DNA from: Actinotalea caeni
GTDB lineage: Bacteria > Actinomycetota > Actinomycetes > Actinomycetales > Beutenbergiaceae
Reading direction: 5' to 3'
DNA: 64,000 bases
Assembly (NCBI RefSeq): GCF_009733795.1
Contig: NZ_WNXX01000011.1
Location: 1-64,000 of the forward strand
The position numbers were made by a program, and so were the translations under genes. The notes under the pieces were generated by a model. The model was not told the origin of the DNA. It did not search any database and saw nothing but the letters and a program-made list of their open reading frames with translations. Positions 1 to 7,864 of the stretch are shown piece by piece. Within the stretch, counting starts at the first letter, position 1. Each line of letters starts with the position of its first letter.

Positions 1-158
1 CAGCGCCGGCGCTCGGCCAGCCGGGCGGCCGGCGGGCGGTCGGGGGGCGGCGCCGGCGGCGCTCCGGGCGCGATCGCCGCGAGGCCCGCGGCCTGGAGCG
101 ACAGCCCCAGGTCCGCGGCCTCGATCGGGTCGCCGCCCGGCGCGACGCGGTCGATCAT
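1..158 (-). CDS. N-terminal fragment of an unrecognised protein (continues past the left edge)
   Basis: Only about 52 codons are present. The frame opens with ATG at 158 on the minus strand and runs off the window. The ATG overlaps the stop codon of the adenosine deaminase gene (ATGA), so the two are probably translationally coupled and share an operon. The visible residues begin MIDRVAPGGDPIEAADLG, followed by an Ala/Pro-rich stretch without a diagnostic motif. I do not recognise the family. The context suggests a role connected with purine nucleoside use, but that is inference only. Confidence 0.5.
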   Translation of the reverse strand, partial: MIDRVAPGGDPIEAADLGLSLQAAGLAAIAPGAPPAPPPDRPPAARLAERRR

Positions 159-1156
159 GCCGGTGCCGCCGGGTCCTGCGCAGAGGAGGCGTCGGCCGGG
201 GCGAGGGACCGTCCGGCCGGGGTGAACGCCGCGCGAGCAGCCTGCGCCGCGACCCGCTGCAGCACCTCCGGCGCGAGGCCCGCCTCGCGCTCCGCGCGAC
301 GGTACTCCTCGCTCAGCCGCGTGCGGCTCGGTGTGGGGTTGTCGGTGCTCAGCGCGACCGGGACCCCGGCCGCGAGCAGGTCGTGGACCTGGTGCGTGCG
401 GAACCCGGTGGCGGCGCGGGTCTGGACGTTGCTGGTGAGCGCCACCTCGAGCGTGACGTCGCGCTCGCGCAGCCGGTCCAGCAGTCGCGGGTCCTCGGCG
501 GCGCGCACGCCGTGCCCGACGCGCTCGGCGCCCAGGAGGTCGACGGCGTCGGCGACGCTGCGCGGGCCTGCGGCCTCGCCCGCGTGCACGGTCACGTGCA
601 GGCCTGCGTCGCGCGCCCGGGCGAAGGTGGGGGCGAACTCGACGCAGGGCACGCCCGCCTCGTCCCCGGCGAGGTCGACGGCGCACCAGACGTCCCTCGT
701 CTCGAGGACGGTGCCGAGCTGCTGCTCGGCGGACGCGGGGCCGAGGTCGCGCACGACGATCGCGATCAGCCCGACCGGCAGCCCGGTCCGCGCGGACGCC
801 GCTGCGACGCCCTCGGCGACGGCGTCGACGACGGCACGCGGGTGCAGCCCGGCCTGCCGGGCGACGAACCACGGGGACAGGCGCAGCTCGACGTAGTCGA
901 GGCCGTCGTCGTAGGCGTCCTCGACCGCGTGCGCACCGGCGCGCTCCCAGTCCTCCGCACGGGTGAGAAGGGCAGTCGCGTGGTCGATGCGGCGCAGGTA
1001 GGAGACCAGGCTGTCGACGGTCTCGTCGGCAGCCACGTCGTCACGCAGACGGCGGATCGCCTCGGGGTCGTGCCGGTCGCGCGCGAGCGCCTCGACCAGC
1101 TGGCTGGGGCGCAGCGCACCCTCGAGATGGCGATGAAGATCGATCATCGGCGTCAT
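155..1156 (-). CDS. Adenosine deaminase family protein
   Basis: 333 residues, the usual length for bacterial adenosine deaminase, which hydrolyses adenosine or deoxyadenosine to inosine and ammonia in the cytoplasm using zinc. The metal and catalytic set is visible: His8 and His10 in HRHLEG, His191 and Glu194 in HAGE, His215 in GHGV, Asp272 in STDNP. I chose ATG 1156 because GGGAGG lies 7 nt upstream. The open frame continues further upstream but into the divergent GntR gene. The stop overlaps the start of the next minus-strand gene. Transcription should start among the two GntR-type palindromes at 1193-1223; a TACAAT box (plus-strand 1212-1217) lies inside one of them. A related deaminase substrate, such as adenine or aminofutalosine, cannot be excluded. 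Confidence 0.85.
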   Translation of the reverse strand: MTPMIDLHRHLEGALRPSQLVEALARDRHDPEAIRRLRDDVAADETVDSLVSYLRRIDHATALLTRAEDWERAGAHAVEDAYDDGLDYVELRLSPWFVARQAGLHPRAVVDAVAEGVAAASARTGLPVGLIAIVVRDLGPASAEQQLGTVLETRDVWCAVDLAGDEAGVPCVEFAPTFARARDAGLHVTVHAGEAAGPRSVADAVDLLGAERVGHGVRAAEDPRLLDRLRERDVTLEVALTSNVQTRAATGFRTHQVHDLLAAGVPVALSTDNPTPSRTRLSEEYRRAEREAGLAPEVLQRVAAQAARAAFTPAGRSLAPADASSAQDPAAPA

Positions 1157-1192
1157 GTGCGGCCCTCCCGACCGGGGCTCGGACGCCCGGTC

Positions 1193-1223
1193 ATTGCATG
1201 CAATAGGTGACATTGTATGCAAT
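1193..1223. promoter_or_regulatory. Pair of GntR-type operators between the adenosine deaminase and GntR genes
   Basis: Two 12-bp palindromes, ATTGCATGCAAT (1193-1204, perfect) and ATTGTATGCAAT (1212-1223, one mismatch), lie 19 bp apart centre to centre in the divergent gap. The AT-rich, TGCA/TATA-centred form is typical of operators bound by FCD-domain GntR repressors. The second site overlaps a minus-strand TACAAT box for the deaminase gene. Autoregulation and control of the deaminase are inferred. Confidence 0.75.
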
Positions 1224-1233
1224 AGTTCCCCGC

Positions 1234-1881
1234 GTGACGGTGTACGAGTCGCTGCGGGCGATGGTGATGGGGGGTGACATCCCCGAGCACGAGCGGGTGG
1301 CGGAGTCACAGCTCGCCGCCCGGCTCGGCGTCAGCCGCACGCCGGTGCGCGAGGCGTTGCAGCGCCTCGAGGGAGACGGGCTGGTGCGGGCGCAGGGCCG
1401 CGGCGTCCGGCTGCGCACCCTCGGCACCGACGAGCTCGCACACCTCCACGCCGCGCGCGCGGGCCTCGAAGGCTGGGCCGCGGCCGAGGCCGCGCGGCGC
1501 GTGGCGAGCGGCGAGGTCGCCCCCGCCCGGCTCGCGGGGCTCGAGCAGCTGGCCGAGGAGACGCATCGCCTCACGCTCTCCGGCGACCTCGGCCGCGCCG
1601 TCGAGGCCAACCGTGCGTTCCACGAGGCCGTGGCGGCGCTCGCCGACAACCCGGTCATCAGCAGCACGCTGGCCCAGTGGTGGGACCAGATCGTCATCAG
1701 CACCCGGCGCAGCCTGCACGCACCCGAGCGGCCGCAGGCCGTGCACGACGAGCACGGCGCGATCCTGCGCGCCGTGGGCAGCGGCGACGCCGACGCGGCA
1801 CGCGCCGCCGTGGAGACCCATGCGCTCGCGACGCGTGACGCGCTCGACGAGCACCGCACCGAGACGAGGAGGACGCCGTGA
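1234..1881 (+). CDS. GntR family transcriptional regulator (FadR/FCD subfamily)
   Basis: About 215 residues. The N-terminal winged helix-turn-helix reads LAARLGVSRTPVREALQRLE, the canonical GntR recognition region. The rest is an alpha-helical FCD ligand-binding domain with the metal-ligand-like pattern NRAFHEAV (Asp/Asn-x3-His), a later HDEHGAIL and a final ETH. Several GTG codons can start it. The one at 1207 lies between and overlaps the two operators, so GTG 1234 is preferred; AATAGT 1221-1226 would place transcription there without a leader. It probably represses the divergent adenosine deaminase gene and itself through the palindromes at 1193-1223. Its stop overlaps the GTG of the OsmC-like gene. 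Confidence 0.85.
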   Translation: MTVYESLRAMVMGGDIPEHERVAESQLAARLGVSRTPVREALQRLEGDGLVRAQGRGVRLRTLGTDELAHLHAARAGLEGWAAAEAARRVASGEVAPARLAGLEQLAEETHRLTLSGDLGRAVEANRAFHEAVAALADNPVISSTLAQWWDQIVISTRRSLHAPERPQAVHDEHGAILRAVGSGDADAARAAVETHALATRDALDEHRTETRRTP

Positions 1882-2360
1882 CCGTGCACACCTACGAGAT
1901 CGGGCTGAGCTGGACCGGCAACACCGGTGCCGGGACCAGCTCCTACCGGGCCTACACGCGCGACCACGAGGTGACCGCGCCCGGCCGGCCACCGCTGCTC
2001 GGGTCGTCGGACCCCACCTTCCGCGGCGAGGCCACCCGGTGGAACCCCGAGCAGCTCTACGTCGCCTCGATCGCGCAGTGCCACATGCTCTGGTACCTCC
2101 ACCTGGCCGCTCAGGCGGGCGTGACCGTGACCGCGTACGAGGACCGGCCCACCGCCGTCATGGTCGAGGAGGCCGGCGGTGCCGGCCGCTTCGAGAGCGT
2201 CACTCTCCGCCCGTCGGTGACGATCGCCCCCGGCAGCGACCCGAAGACGGCGGCAGCGCTGCACGACCAGGTGGGTGACTACTGCTTCATCGCCCGCTCG
2301 ATCCGGACGCCGATCCACCACGAGGTCGAGATCCGCGTCGAGGATCCCGTCGCGGGCTGA
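1878..2360 (+). CDS. OsmC family protein (copy 1)
   Basis: 160 residues. The OsmC/Ohr fold is indicated by the pattern NPEQLYVASIAQCHMLWYL with the first conserved cysteine, and by a second cysteine in GDYCFIARS near the C-terminus. In this family the cysteine pair reduces organic hydroperoxides or other small thiol-reactive compounds. The GTG start overlaps the GntR stop (GTGA), so the two are co-transcribed. A related gene lies at 55150-55605, sharing the opening pattern (Tyr, then TWTG or SWTG), NPEQL and the Cys after ASxxQ. Which substrate it handles, and why it is coupled to a purine-linked regulator, is unclear. Confidence 0.85.
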   Translation: MTVHTYEIGLSWTGNTGAGTSSYRAYTRDHEVTAPGRPPLLGSSDPTFRGEATRWNPEQLYVASIAQCHMLWYLHLAAQAGVTVTAYEDRPTAVMVEEAGGAGRFESVTLRPSVTIAPGSDPKTAAALHDQVGDYCFIARSIRTPIHHEVEIRVEDPVAG

Positions 2361-2429
2361 CACCTGCGACACCTCGCGCCCCGGTGCCACCCTCTCGCGG
2401 CGCCCGCGGTTGAGACCGCGAGGCCGTTG

Positions 2430-2443
2430 TGGGAACGTTGTCA
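2430..2443. promoter_or_regulatory. LacI-type operator 1 (before the aldolase gene)
   Basis: TGGGAACGTTGTCA, a pseudopalindrome of form TGnnAACGTTnnCA, ends 14 bp before the aldolase ATG. A TTGAGA -35-like box at 2410-2415 with a 17-bp spacer would put the -10 (GAACGT) inside the operator. Matching sites are at 4193-4206 and 9067-9080. Confidence 0.8.
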
Positions 2444-2457
2444 GCCGGAGGTGCACG

Positions 2458-3336
2458 ATGGCGACACTCGAGGCGATCGCCCGCCCGTCGGGCGGTCTCG
2501 CGATGGTGGCGATGGACCAGCGCGAGAGCCTGCGGCACATGTTCGACCAGGTCGGTGCCGGCCGGCCCGCGGACGAGGTGCTGGTCCGCTTCAAGCGCGA
2601 CGTCGCGGTCGCGCTCGGCGGGCTGGCCTCGGCGTTCCTCGTCGACGCCGACCTCGGCGGGCTCGACATCCTGGCCGACGCCCTGCTGCCGAAGGACTGC
2701 GGGTTCATCCTCGCCGTCGACGCGCTCGACCAGCAGCCGGGCGGGCCGGTCGAGGAGACCGGCCTGGACCCTGCTGCGGTCGCGGCGATCCGCGAGGGCG
2801 TGGATGCGATCAAGCTGCTGCTGATCTGGCGCCGCGACGCGCGCCGCGAGCAGCGGGTCGCGCTGGCGCAGCGCTTCGTCGAGACCGCCGCCGAGCACGG
2901 CGTGCTGTCGGTGCTCGAGCCGGTGGTACGACCGACGCCCGAGGAGGTGACGGCGGGCACGTGGGACCTCGACGCGGCGATCCGGGAGGCTGCCGCCGAG
3001 CTGAGCCCGCTCCGACCCTCGCTCACCAAGGTCCAGGTCCCGATGGCCGGGGCCGGCTCCCCGGCGGAGCAGCTGGCCGCGAGCGAGCGGCTCGCCGCCG
3101 TCGTCCGCGGGCCCTGGGTGGTGCTGTCGCAGGGCGTGCCGCTGGACCGCTTCGCCGACGCCGTCGAGGCCGCCTGCCGCGCCGGCGCCAGCGGGTTCCT
3201 CGCCGGTCGGGCGCTGTGGAGCGATGTCGTGGGCGCGGACGACGTGCCCGCCGCCCTGGCGCAGCGCTCCCGACCCCGGCTGGAGCGGCTCGCCGCGATC
3301 GTCGACGCCCACGCCCGCCCCTGGCAGGAGGCCTGA
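2458..3336 (+). CDS. Class I aldolase of the YihT / LacD type (ketose 1-phosphate or bisphosphate aldolase)
   Basis: 292 residues, the same length as E. coli YihT (6-deoxy-6-sulfofructose-1-phosphate aldolase) as I recall it. Shared blocks include RPSGGLAMVAMDQRES near the N-terminus, IKLLLIWRRD at about 118-127, EPVVRPTPEE, LTKVQVP with Lys191 at the Schiff-base position, and ASGFLAGRALWSDVVG with Arg251. The family cleaves ketose (bis)phosphates to DHAP plus an aldehyde through a lysine imine. ATG 2458 follows CCGGAGG. A LacI-type operator sits directly upstream and a racemase-like gene follows 1 nt after the stop. Residues resemble YihT more than LacD by recall, but the true substrate (sulfosugar, tagatose-type or other) is not settled by sequence alone. 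Confidence 0.8.
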   Translation: MATLEAIARPSGGLAMVAMDQRESLRHMFDQVGAGRPADEVLVRFKRDVAVALGGLASAFLVDADLGGLDILADALLPKDCGFILAVDALDQQPGGPVEETGLDPAAVAAIREGVDAIKLLLIWRRDARREQRVALAQRFVETAAEHGVLSVLEPVVRPTPEEVTAGTWDLDAAIREAAAELSPLRPSLTKVQVPMAGAGSPAEQLAASERLAAVVRGPWVVLSQGVPLDRFADAVEAACRAGASGFLAGRALWSDVVGADDVPAALAQRSRPRLERLAAIVDAHARPWQEA

Positions 3337-3337
3337 C

Positions 3338-4012
3338 GTGCGGATCGGGTTCGTGCACACGGTGCCGGCGCTCGCCGCGACGTTCGAGGCCGACCTCCAG
3401 CAGCGGGTGCCCGGCGCCGCCGCGGTGCACGTGGTCGACGCCGACCTGCTCGCCCGCGCTCGCGCAGGCGGGGTCGACGAGGTGGTGCAGCAGCGCCTCG
3501 ACGCCCACGTGGCGGCGCTGCGCGCGCGGGGCGTGGACGCCGTCCTCGTCACCTGCTCGACGCTGGGCGACGCGACCGAGCGGGCCGGCATGGGGCCGGG
3601 CGCGCCGGTCGTGCGGGTCGACGCGGCGATGGCGGAGGAGGCCGTCGCGCTCGCGCAGCAGCGTGGCAGCGGGGCCCCGCGCGTGACCGTGCTGGCGACC
3701 GAGCGGGCCACGGTGGACCCGACCACGGGCGTGCTGCACCGCGCGGCGGCCGCGCGCGAGGTCGCGATGACGGTCGAGGCGATCGTCCTCGACGAGGCGC
3801 TGACCGCGCGAGCGGCCGGCGAGCAGGACCGCCACGACGCCCTCGTCGCCGAGGCGGTCGTGACGGCCGCGCGTCATGCCGACGTCGTCGTGCTCGCGCA
3901 GGCGTCGATGGCCGCCGCGGCGGCGACCGTCCAGGTCGACGTCCCGGTGCTGTCCTCACCCACGTCGGCGCTGGCACGGGTCGTCGAGGCCGCCCGCGGC
4001 ACCGGGGGCTGA
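3338..4012 (+). CDS. Aspartate/glutamate racemase-like protein with a single catalytic cysteine
   Basis: About 224 residues starting at GTG 3338, preceded by CAGGAGG and 1 nt after the aldolase stop, so the two are co-expressed. The N-terminal half has RIGFVHTVPAL and VLVTCSTLGD with Cys73, typical of the Asp/Glu/hydantoin racemase superfamily. The second half has the usual block VVVLAQASMA, but Ala189 stands where the second catalytic cysteine is expected. True two-base racemases need both cysteines, so this protein may be a decarboxylase, isomerase or binding protein instead. Its operon partner suggests a carbohydrate-derived substrate (inference). Confidence 0.7.
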   Translation: MRIGFVHTVPALAATFEADLQQRVPGAAAVHVVDADLLARARAGGVDEVVQQRLDAHVAALRARGVDAVLVTCSTLGDATERAGMGPGAPVVRVDAAMAEEAVALAQQRGSGAPRVTVLATERATVDPTTGVLHRAAAAREVAMTVEAIVLDEALTARAAGEQDRHDALVAEAVVTAARHADVVVLAQASMAAAAATVQVDVPVLSSPTSALARVVEAARGTGG

Positions 4013-4192
4013 GGCCGGGACGTCCCGACCGCGACGCGGTCCGGCGTGAGGGGCCGTGGTCGAGGTGCCGGTGTGCGGCACCGCGGCAGCCGTCGAGCGA
4101 GGTACCGGGCGGGCACGGCGCGGACGACCTCGTCGGGCTCCACGCGCCGCCCGACACACGCTGCCGCGAGGTGGCGCGCACCCATGAGCGCA

Positions 4193-4206
4193 TGGGATCG
4201 TTGTCA
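4193..4206. promoter_or_regulatory. LacI-type operator 2 (before the glycosidase gene)
   Basis: TGGGATCGTTGTCA differs by one base from operator 1. Like operator 3, it is followed by CAGCAG. It ends 20 bp before ATG 4227. No convincing -10/-35 pair was found upstream. Confidence 0.75.
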
Positions 4207-4226
4207 CAGCAGAGGAGGGTGTCAAG

Positions 4227-6017
4227 ATGGCGGCATCCACCGAGGGGCTCGCTCTGACCTGCCAGGTGGAGCCGGACCTGCAGGTGAACGCGGCCGGCTA
4301 CCGAGCAGAGGTGGCCGGCGGCGTCGACGCGCTGCGCGCACGGCCCTACGTCGACATCCACGACACCGCGGGGCGTCGCTGGCTGCGCCTGTGCCTGCTC
4401 GCGGGCGCCGACAGCGCCGACGTGCGCGACGAGACGTGGCTGGTCGAGACCGCCACCCTCGCGCACGAGGCCGGCGCCGTCCTGCTCCGCGTCGAGCTCG
4501 CCAGCACCGCGTGGGAGCACAAGGAGGTCGAGCTGCGTCTGACGCCGACCGGTGTCGAGCTGCAGCTGCACCTCACGGGGACCGGCAGGCTCGGCCGCGT
4601 GACCTTGGGCGGAGGCACCGGCGCGCTGCCCACCGGTGCGTCCGGGCTGTTCCGCTCCGGCTACGACGCGGGTGTGCTCGCGGTCCCGGTGCCGACCGAG
4701 CCCGTCGCCTTCCTCCGCTCGCCGCACCTGCCCGCGCAGCTCGGCGTCGTCGGCGACGCCGACCCCGGGCGGCTGCACGGCATCTTCTCGCCTCCGCCGC
4801 TCGTGCTGACGCTCGGTCGCGGGGAGGTCGCCTCGCCCGTCCAGAGCCCACCCGGGGACTGGCTCGCGCTGCAGCTGCGCGCCGCGCCGACCGACTGCGG
4901 CTTCACGCAGGTGCGCTGGTCGCCGATGGACGGCGGGACGCTGCTCGAGCTCGACCACGAGGAGCAGACCGTCGTCGACGGCGCGTGGTCGTCGCCCGTG
5001 CTGGTCGTCCGGCCGGTGGCCGGCCCCGCCGCCGCCGTGCGCGACCACGCCGCGGACCTGGTCGCGCACGGCATGGCACCGGCGGGACCGCCGCGACCCG
5101 CTCGCGCCTGGTGGCACGAGCCGCTGTTCTGCGGCTGGGGCGCCCAGGTCGAGCAGGGCGACGCCGCGCGACGGTCCGCGCGTTCGACCTACGACACCTG
5201 GCTCGCCGCGCTCGCCGACGCCGGGCTGCACCCCGGCACGGTCGTCGTCGACGACCGCTGGGAGGAGACCTACGGGTCGGGTGTGCCCGACCCGGACCGG
5301 TGGCCCGACATGCGCGCCTGGGTGGCCGCCCAGCACGACGCCGGCCGGCGCGTGCTGCTGTGGTGGAAGTGCTGGGACCCCTCCGCCGCCCCCGTCGAGG
5401 AGTGCATCACGACGCCCGACGGCGCCCCGCTCGCCGTCGACCCCGCGAGCCCCGCCTACCGCGCCCGGCTGCGCACGCTCGTCGCGGCGATGCTCGGCCC
5501 GGAGGGCCTCGACGCCGACGGGCTCAAGGTCGACTTCAGCCAGCGTGCCCCCAGCGGTGCGACGCTGCGCCGAGCGCCCGACGCCGACTCGGACGCCTGG
5601 GGCGTCGCGGCCCTGCACCTGCTGCTGCGCGAGCTGTACGACGCGGCCGTGGCCGCCAAGCCGGACGCGCTCGTCGTCACGCACGCCGTCCACCCCGGGT
5701 TCGGCGACTGCGCCGACATGATCCGCACCAACGATGTCCTCGAGCGGGACCTCCGTGGCCGGCCGGTCCCGGTGGCCGACCAGCTGCGCAGCCGCACCGC
5801 GATCGTGCGGGCCGCGCTCCCCCGCCACCTCGTCGACACCGACCAGTGGCCGATGCCGAGCCGTGACGAGTGGCTCGCCTACGCCGACGCGCAGGTCGAT
5901 CTCGGTGTGCCCGCGCTGTACTACGTCGACACCGTCCAGGGCGAGCCGGTCACGACCGACGACCTGCACGCCGTCGCCGCCGGCTGGCGCCGCTACCGGG
6001 AGCGGGTGGCGCGATGA
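4227..6017 (+). CDS. Putative alpha-glycosidase with a clan GH-D-like (GH31/GH36-like) TIM barrel
   Basis: 596 residues without a signal peptide. Residues 1-280 look beta-rich. A TIM-barrel-like part follows: AWWHEPLFCGWGA (about 294-306), TVVVDDRWEETYG, RRVLLWWKCWDP, DGLKVDFSQR with Asp436 in the Lys-x-Asp position used as nucleophile in GH31/GH36 enzymes, and DMIRTNDVLERD with Asp503 as a candidate acid/base. GGAGG precedes ATG 4227, and operator 2 lies upstream. The stop overlaps the start of the tandem metallo-beta-lactamase gene. The presumed role is cytoplasmic cleavage of an alpha-linked glycoside. The exact GH family is not recognised, and the substrate is unknown. Confidence 0.6.
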   Translation: MAASTEGLALTCQVEPDLQVNAAGYRAEVAGGVDALRARPYVDIHDTAGRRWLRLCLLAGADSADVRDETWLVETATLAHEAGAVLLRVELASTAWEHKEVELRLTPTGVELQLHLTGTGRLGRVTLGGGTGALPTGASGLFRSGYDAGVLAVPVPTEPVAFLRSPHLPAQLGVVGDADPGRLHGIFSPPPLVLTLGRGEVASPVQSPPGDWLALQLRAAPTDCGFTQVRWSPMDGGTLLELDHEEQTVVDGAWSSPVLVVRPVAGPAAAVRDHAADLVAHGMAPAGPPRPARAWWHEPLFCGWGAQVEQGDAARRSARSTYDTWLAALADAGLHPGTVVVDDRWEETYGSGVPDPDRWPDMRAWVAAQHDAGRRVLLWWKCWDPSAAPVEECITTPDGAPLAVDPASPAYRARLRTLVAAMLGPEGLDADGLKVDFSQRAPSGATLRRAPDADSDAWGVAALHLLLRELYDAAVAAKPDALVVTHAVHPGFGDCADMIRTNDVLERDLRGRPVPVADQLRSRTAIVRAALPRHLVDTDQWPMPSRDEWLAYADAQVDLGVPALYYVDTVQGEPVTTDDLHAVAAGWRRYRERVAR

Positions 6018-7864
6018 TCGAGGTCGCCGAGGGCGTCTACCGGGTGGCCGACACCTGCCACGTGTACCTGATCCGCAGCGACACCGACCCGACGAGCGGC
6101 ATCTGCATCGACTTCGGCTCCGGCGAGGTGCTCGACCACCTGCCCGAGGTCGGCATCGAGCGCATCACCGACGTGCTCATGACCCACCACCACCGGGACC
6201 AGGGTCAGGGGCTGCCGCGCGCCGTCGCCCACGGCGCCCGCGTCCACGTGCCGCCCGTCGAGGTGGAGCTGTTCGCGGCCGTCGAGGAGATGTGGCAGAC
6301 CCGGCAGCTCGACAACGACTACAACCTGCGGCAGGACTGGTTCTCGCTCACCGCCTCGGTGCCGGTCGCGGGCACGGTGCCCGAGTACCGCACCGCCGAC
6401 TACGGCGGCGTCGCGGTGACCACGATCCCGACGCCGGGGCACACGGTGGGATCGGTGACCTACCTCGTCGAGCGGGCCGGCCGCCGTCTGGCGTTCTCGG
6501 GCGACCTGATCTACGCGCCCGGCAAGGTCTGGTCCCTCGCCGCGACGCAGTGGACCTACACCGGGCGCGAGGGCCCCAGCTATCTCGCGGTCAGCGCGGT
6601 GCTGCTCGCCCGCCGCGAGCCCGACCTGCTGCTGCCGTCGCACGGCGAGCCCATCGACGACCCCCAGCCCGCGCTCGCGCTGCTCGCCGTCCGGATGGCG
6701 CACTACGCCGACACGCGCAGCGAGCACGCCTTCGACGGTCTCGACCGGCTCGACGACCCGTTCGTCCCCATCACCGAGCACCTGCTGCTCAACCGCTCGT
6801 CGTGGATGTCCTCGAGCTATGTGCTGCTCTCGGAGAGCGGTGAGGCGCTGCTGGTCGACTACGGCTACGACATGTTCTTCGGCAGCGCGTGGGGCAACGA
6901 CCGCGCCTCCCGCCGCCCCTGGCTCGAGTCGCTGCCCGCGCTGCGCGAGAGGTACGGCGTCACGCGGGTCACCGTCGCGGTCCCGACCCACTACCACGAC
7001 GACCACGTCGCCGGCATGCCGCTGCTGCGCGACGTCGAGGGCACCGAGCTGTGGATCCCCGCCTCGGTCGCCGAGGTGCTCGCCGACCCGTGGGCGCACG
7101 ACCTCCCGTGCCAGTGGTACGACCCGATCCTCGCCGACCGGGTGCTGCCCGACGACGGCACCTTCACGTGGAACGAGTACACGATCGGCGTCCACCCGCA
7201 GCCCGGCCACACGCTCTACGCGGTCGCCTACAGCGTGCAGGTCGACGGCCTGCACGTCGTCTTCACGGGCGACCAGCAGGAAGGCGTCGGCGGCCCCGAC
7301 GGCGACCGCGGGCCGCACGGCCGCGACGTCCTCAACTACCAGTACCGCAACCGGTTCCGGCTGGGCGACTACCCCGCGTCCGCGCGGCTGTACCGCCGGC
7401 TGGCGCCCGGCCTGCTCGCCAGCGGGCACTGGCGGCCCCGGAAGGTGACCACCGCCTACCTGGACTACCTCGCGGAGGAGGGCGATCGGCTCGACACCCT
7501 GCACCGCGACCTGCTGCCGCTCGACGACATCGACCTCGGGGCCGACGGCGTCGCCGTCCGCGTCAGCCCGTACCGGGCACGCGTCCGCACCGGTGAACCG
7601 CTCTCGATCCGCGCCCGCGTGCGCAACCCGTTCACACGCTGGGCGGCCGTGCTGGTGCGGGTGGTGCCGCCACTAGGATGGCGCGTCGTCGAGGGCGAGC
7701 AGAAGCTCGAGCTCGACGGCGGCCAGGAGGGCGACGCGGTCCTCACGGTCATGGGGGAGGTCGCAGGGCGACGGCAACCTCTCGCCGTCGACATCACGAT
7801 CGGCGAGATCAAGCTGGGTCAGCAGGCCCACGTGGTGGTCGACGTCGAGGAGGGGGTCAGGTGA
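6014..7864 (+). CDS. Tandem metallo-beta-lactamase-fold protein with a C-terminal beta domain
   Basis: 616 residues with two MBL-fold halves. The first (1-250) has THHHRDQ at 57-63, PGH at 143, SGD at 164 and PSHGEP around 210, with Gln63 replacing the usual second His of HxHxDH. The second (about 255-480) has a complete THYHDDH at 325-331, PGH at 399, TGD at 420 and SGHW at 472. About 100 residues of beta-rich sequence follow. ATG 6014 overlaps the glycosidase stop (ATGA), and its own stop overlaps the LacI start. The MBL fold usually hydrolyses esters, lactones, thioesters or phosphodiesters; a sugar lactone or ester is a guess from context. The degenerate first motif suggests one weaker or regulatory site. 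Confidence 0.75.
   Translation: MIEVAEGVYRVADTCHVYLIRSDTDPTSGICIDFGSGEVLDHLPEVGIERITDVLMTHHHRDQGQGLPRAVAHGARVHVPPVEVELFAAVEEMWQTRQLDNDYNLRQDWFSLTASVPVAGTVPEYRTADYGGVAVTTIPTPGHTVGSVTYLVERAGRRLAFSGDLIYAPGKVWSLAATQWTYTGREGPSYLAVSAVLLARREPDLLLPSHGEPIDDPQPALALLAVRMAHYADTRSEHAFDGLDRLDDPFVPITEHLLLNRSSWMSSSYVLLSESGEALLVDYGYDMFFGSAWGNDRASRRPWLESLPALRERYGVTRVTVAVPTHYHDDHVAGMPLLRDVEGTELWIPASVAEVLADPWAHDLPCQWYDPILADRVLPDDGTFTWNEYTIGVHPQPGHTLYAVAYSVQVDGLHVVFTGDQQEGVGGPDGDRGPHGRDVLNYQYRNRFRLGDYPASARLYRRLAPGLLASGHWRPRKVTTAYLDYLAEEGDRLDTLHRDLLPLDDIDLGADGVAVRVSPYRARVRTGEPLSIRARVRNPFTRWAAVLVRVVPPLGWRVVEGEQKLELDGGQEGDAVLTVMGEVAGRRQPLAVDITIGEIKLGQQAHVVVDVEEGVR

Noticed and set aside
1157-1309. N-terminal extension of adenosine deaminase up to 1309
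   Set aside because: It would overlap the GntR coding sequence and both operators, and ATG 1156 has a good ribosome site just before the conserved MIDLHRHLEG.
4027-4041. Hairpin GACCGC/GCGGTC after the racemase-like gene
   Set aside because: Only 6 bp with a 3-nt loop and no T tract; too common at this GC content to call a terminator.
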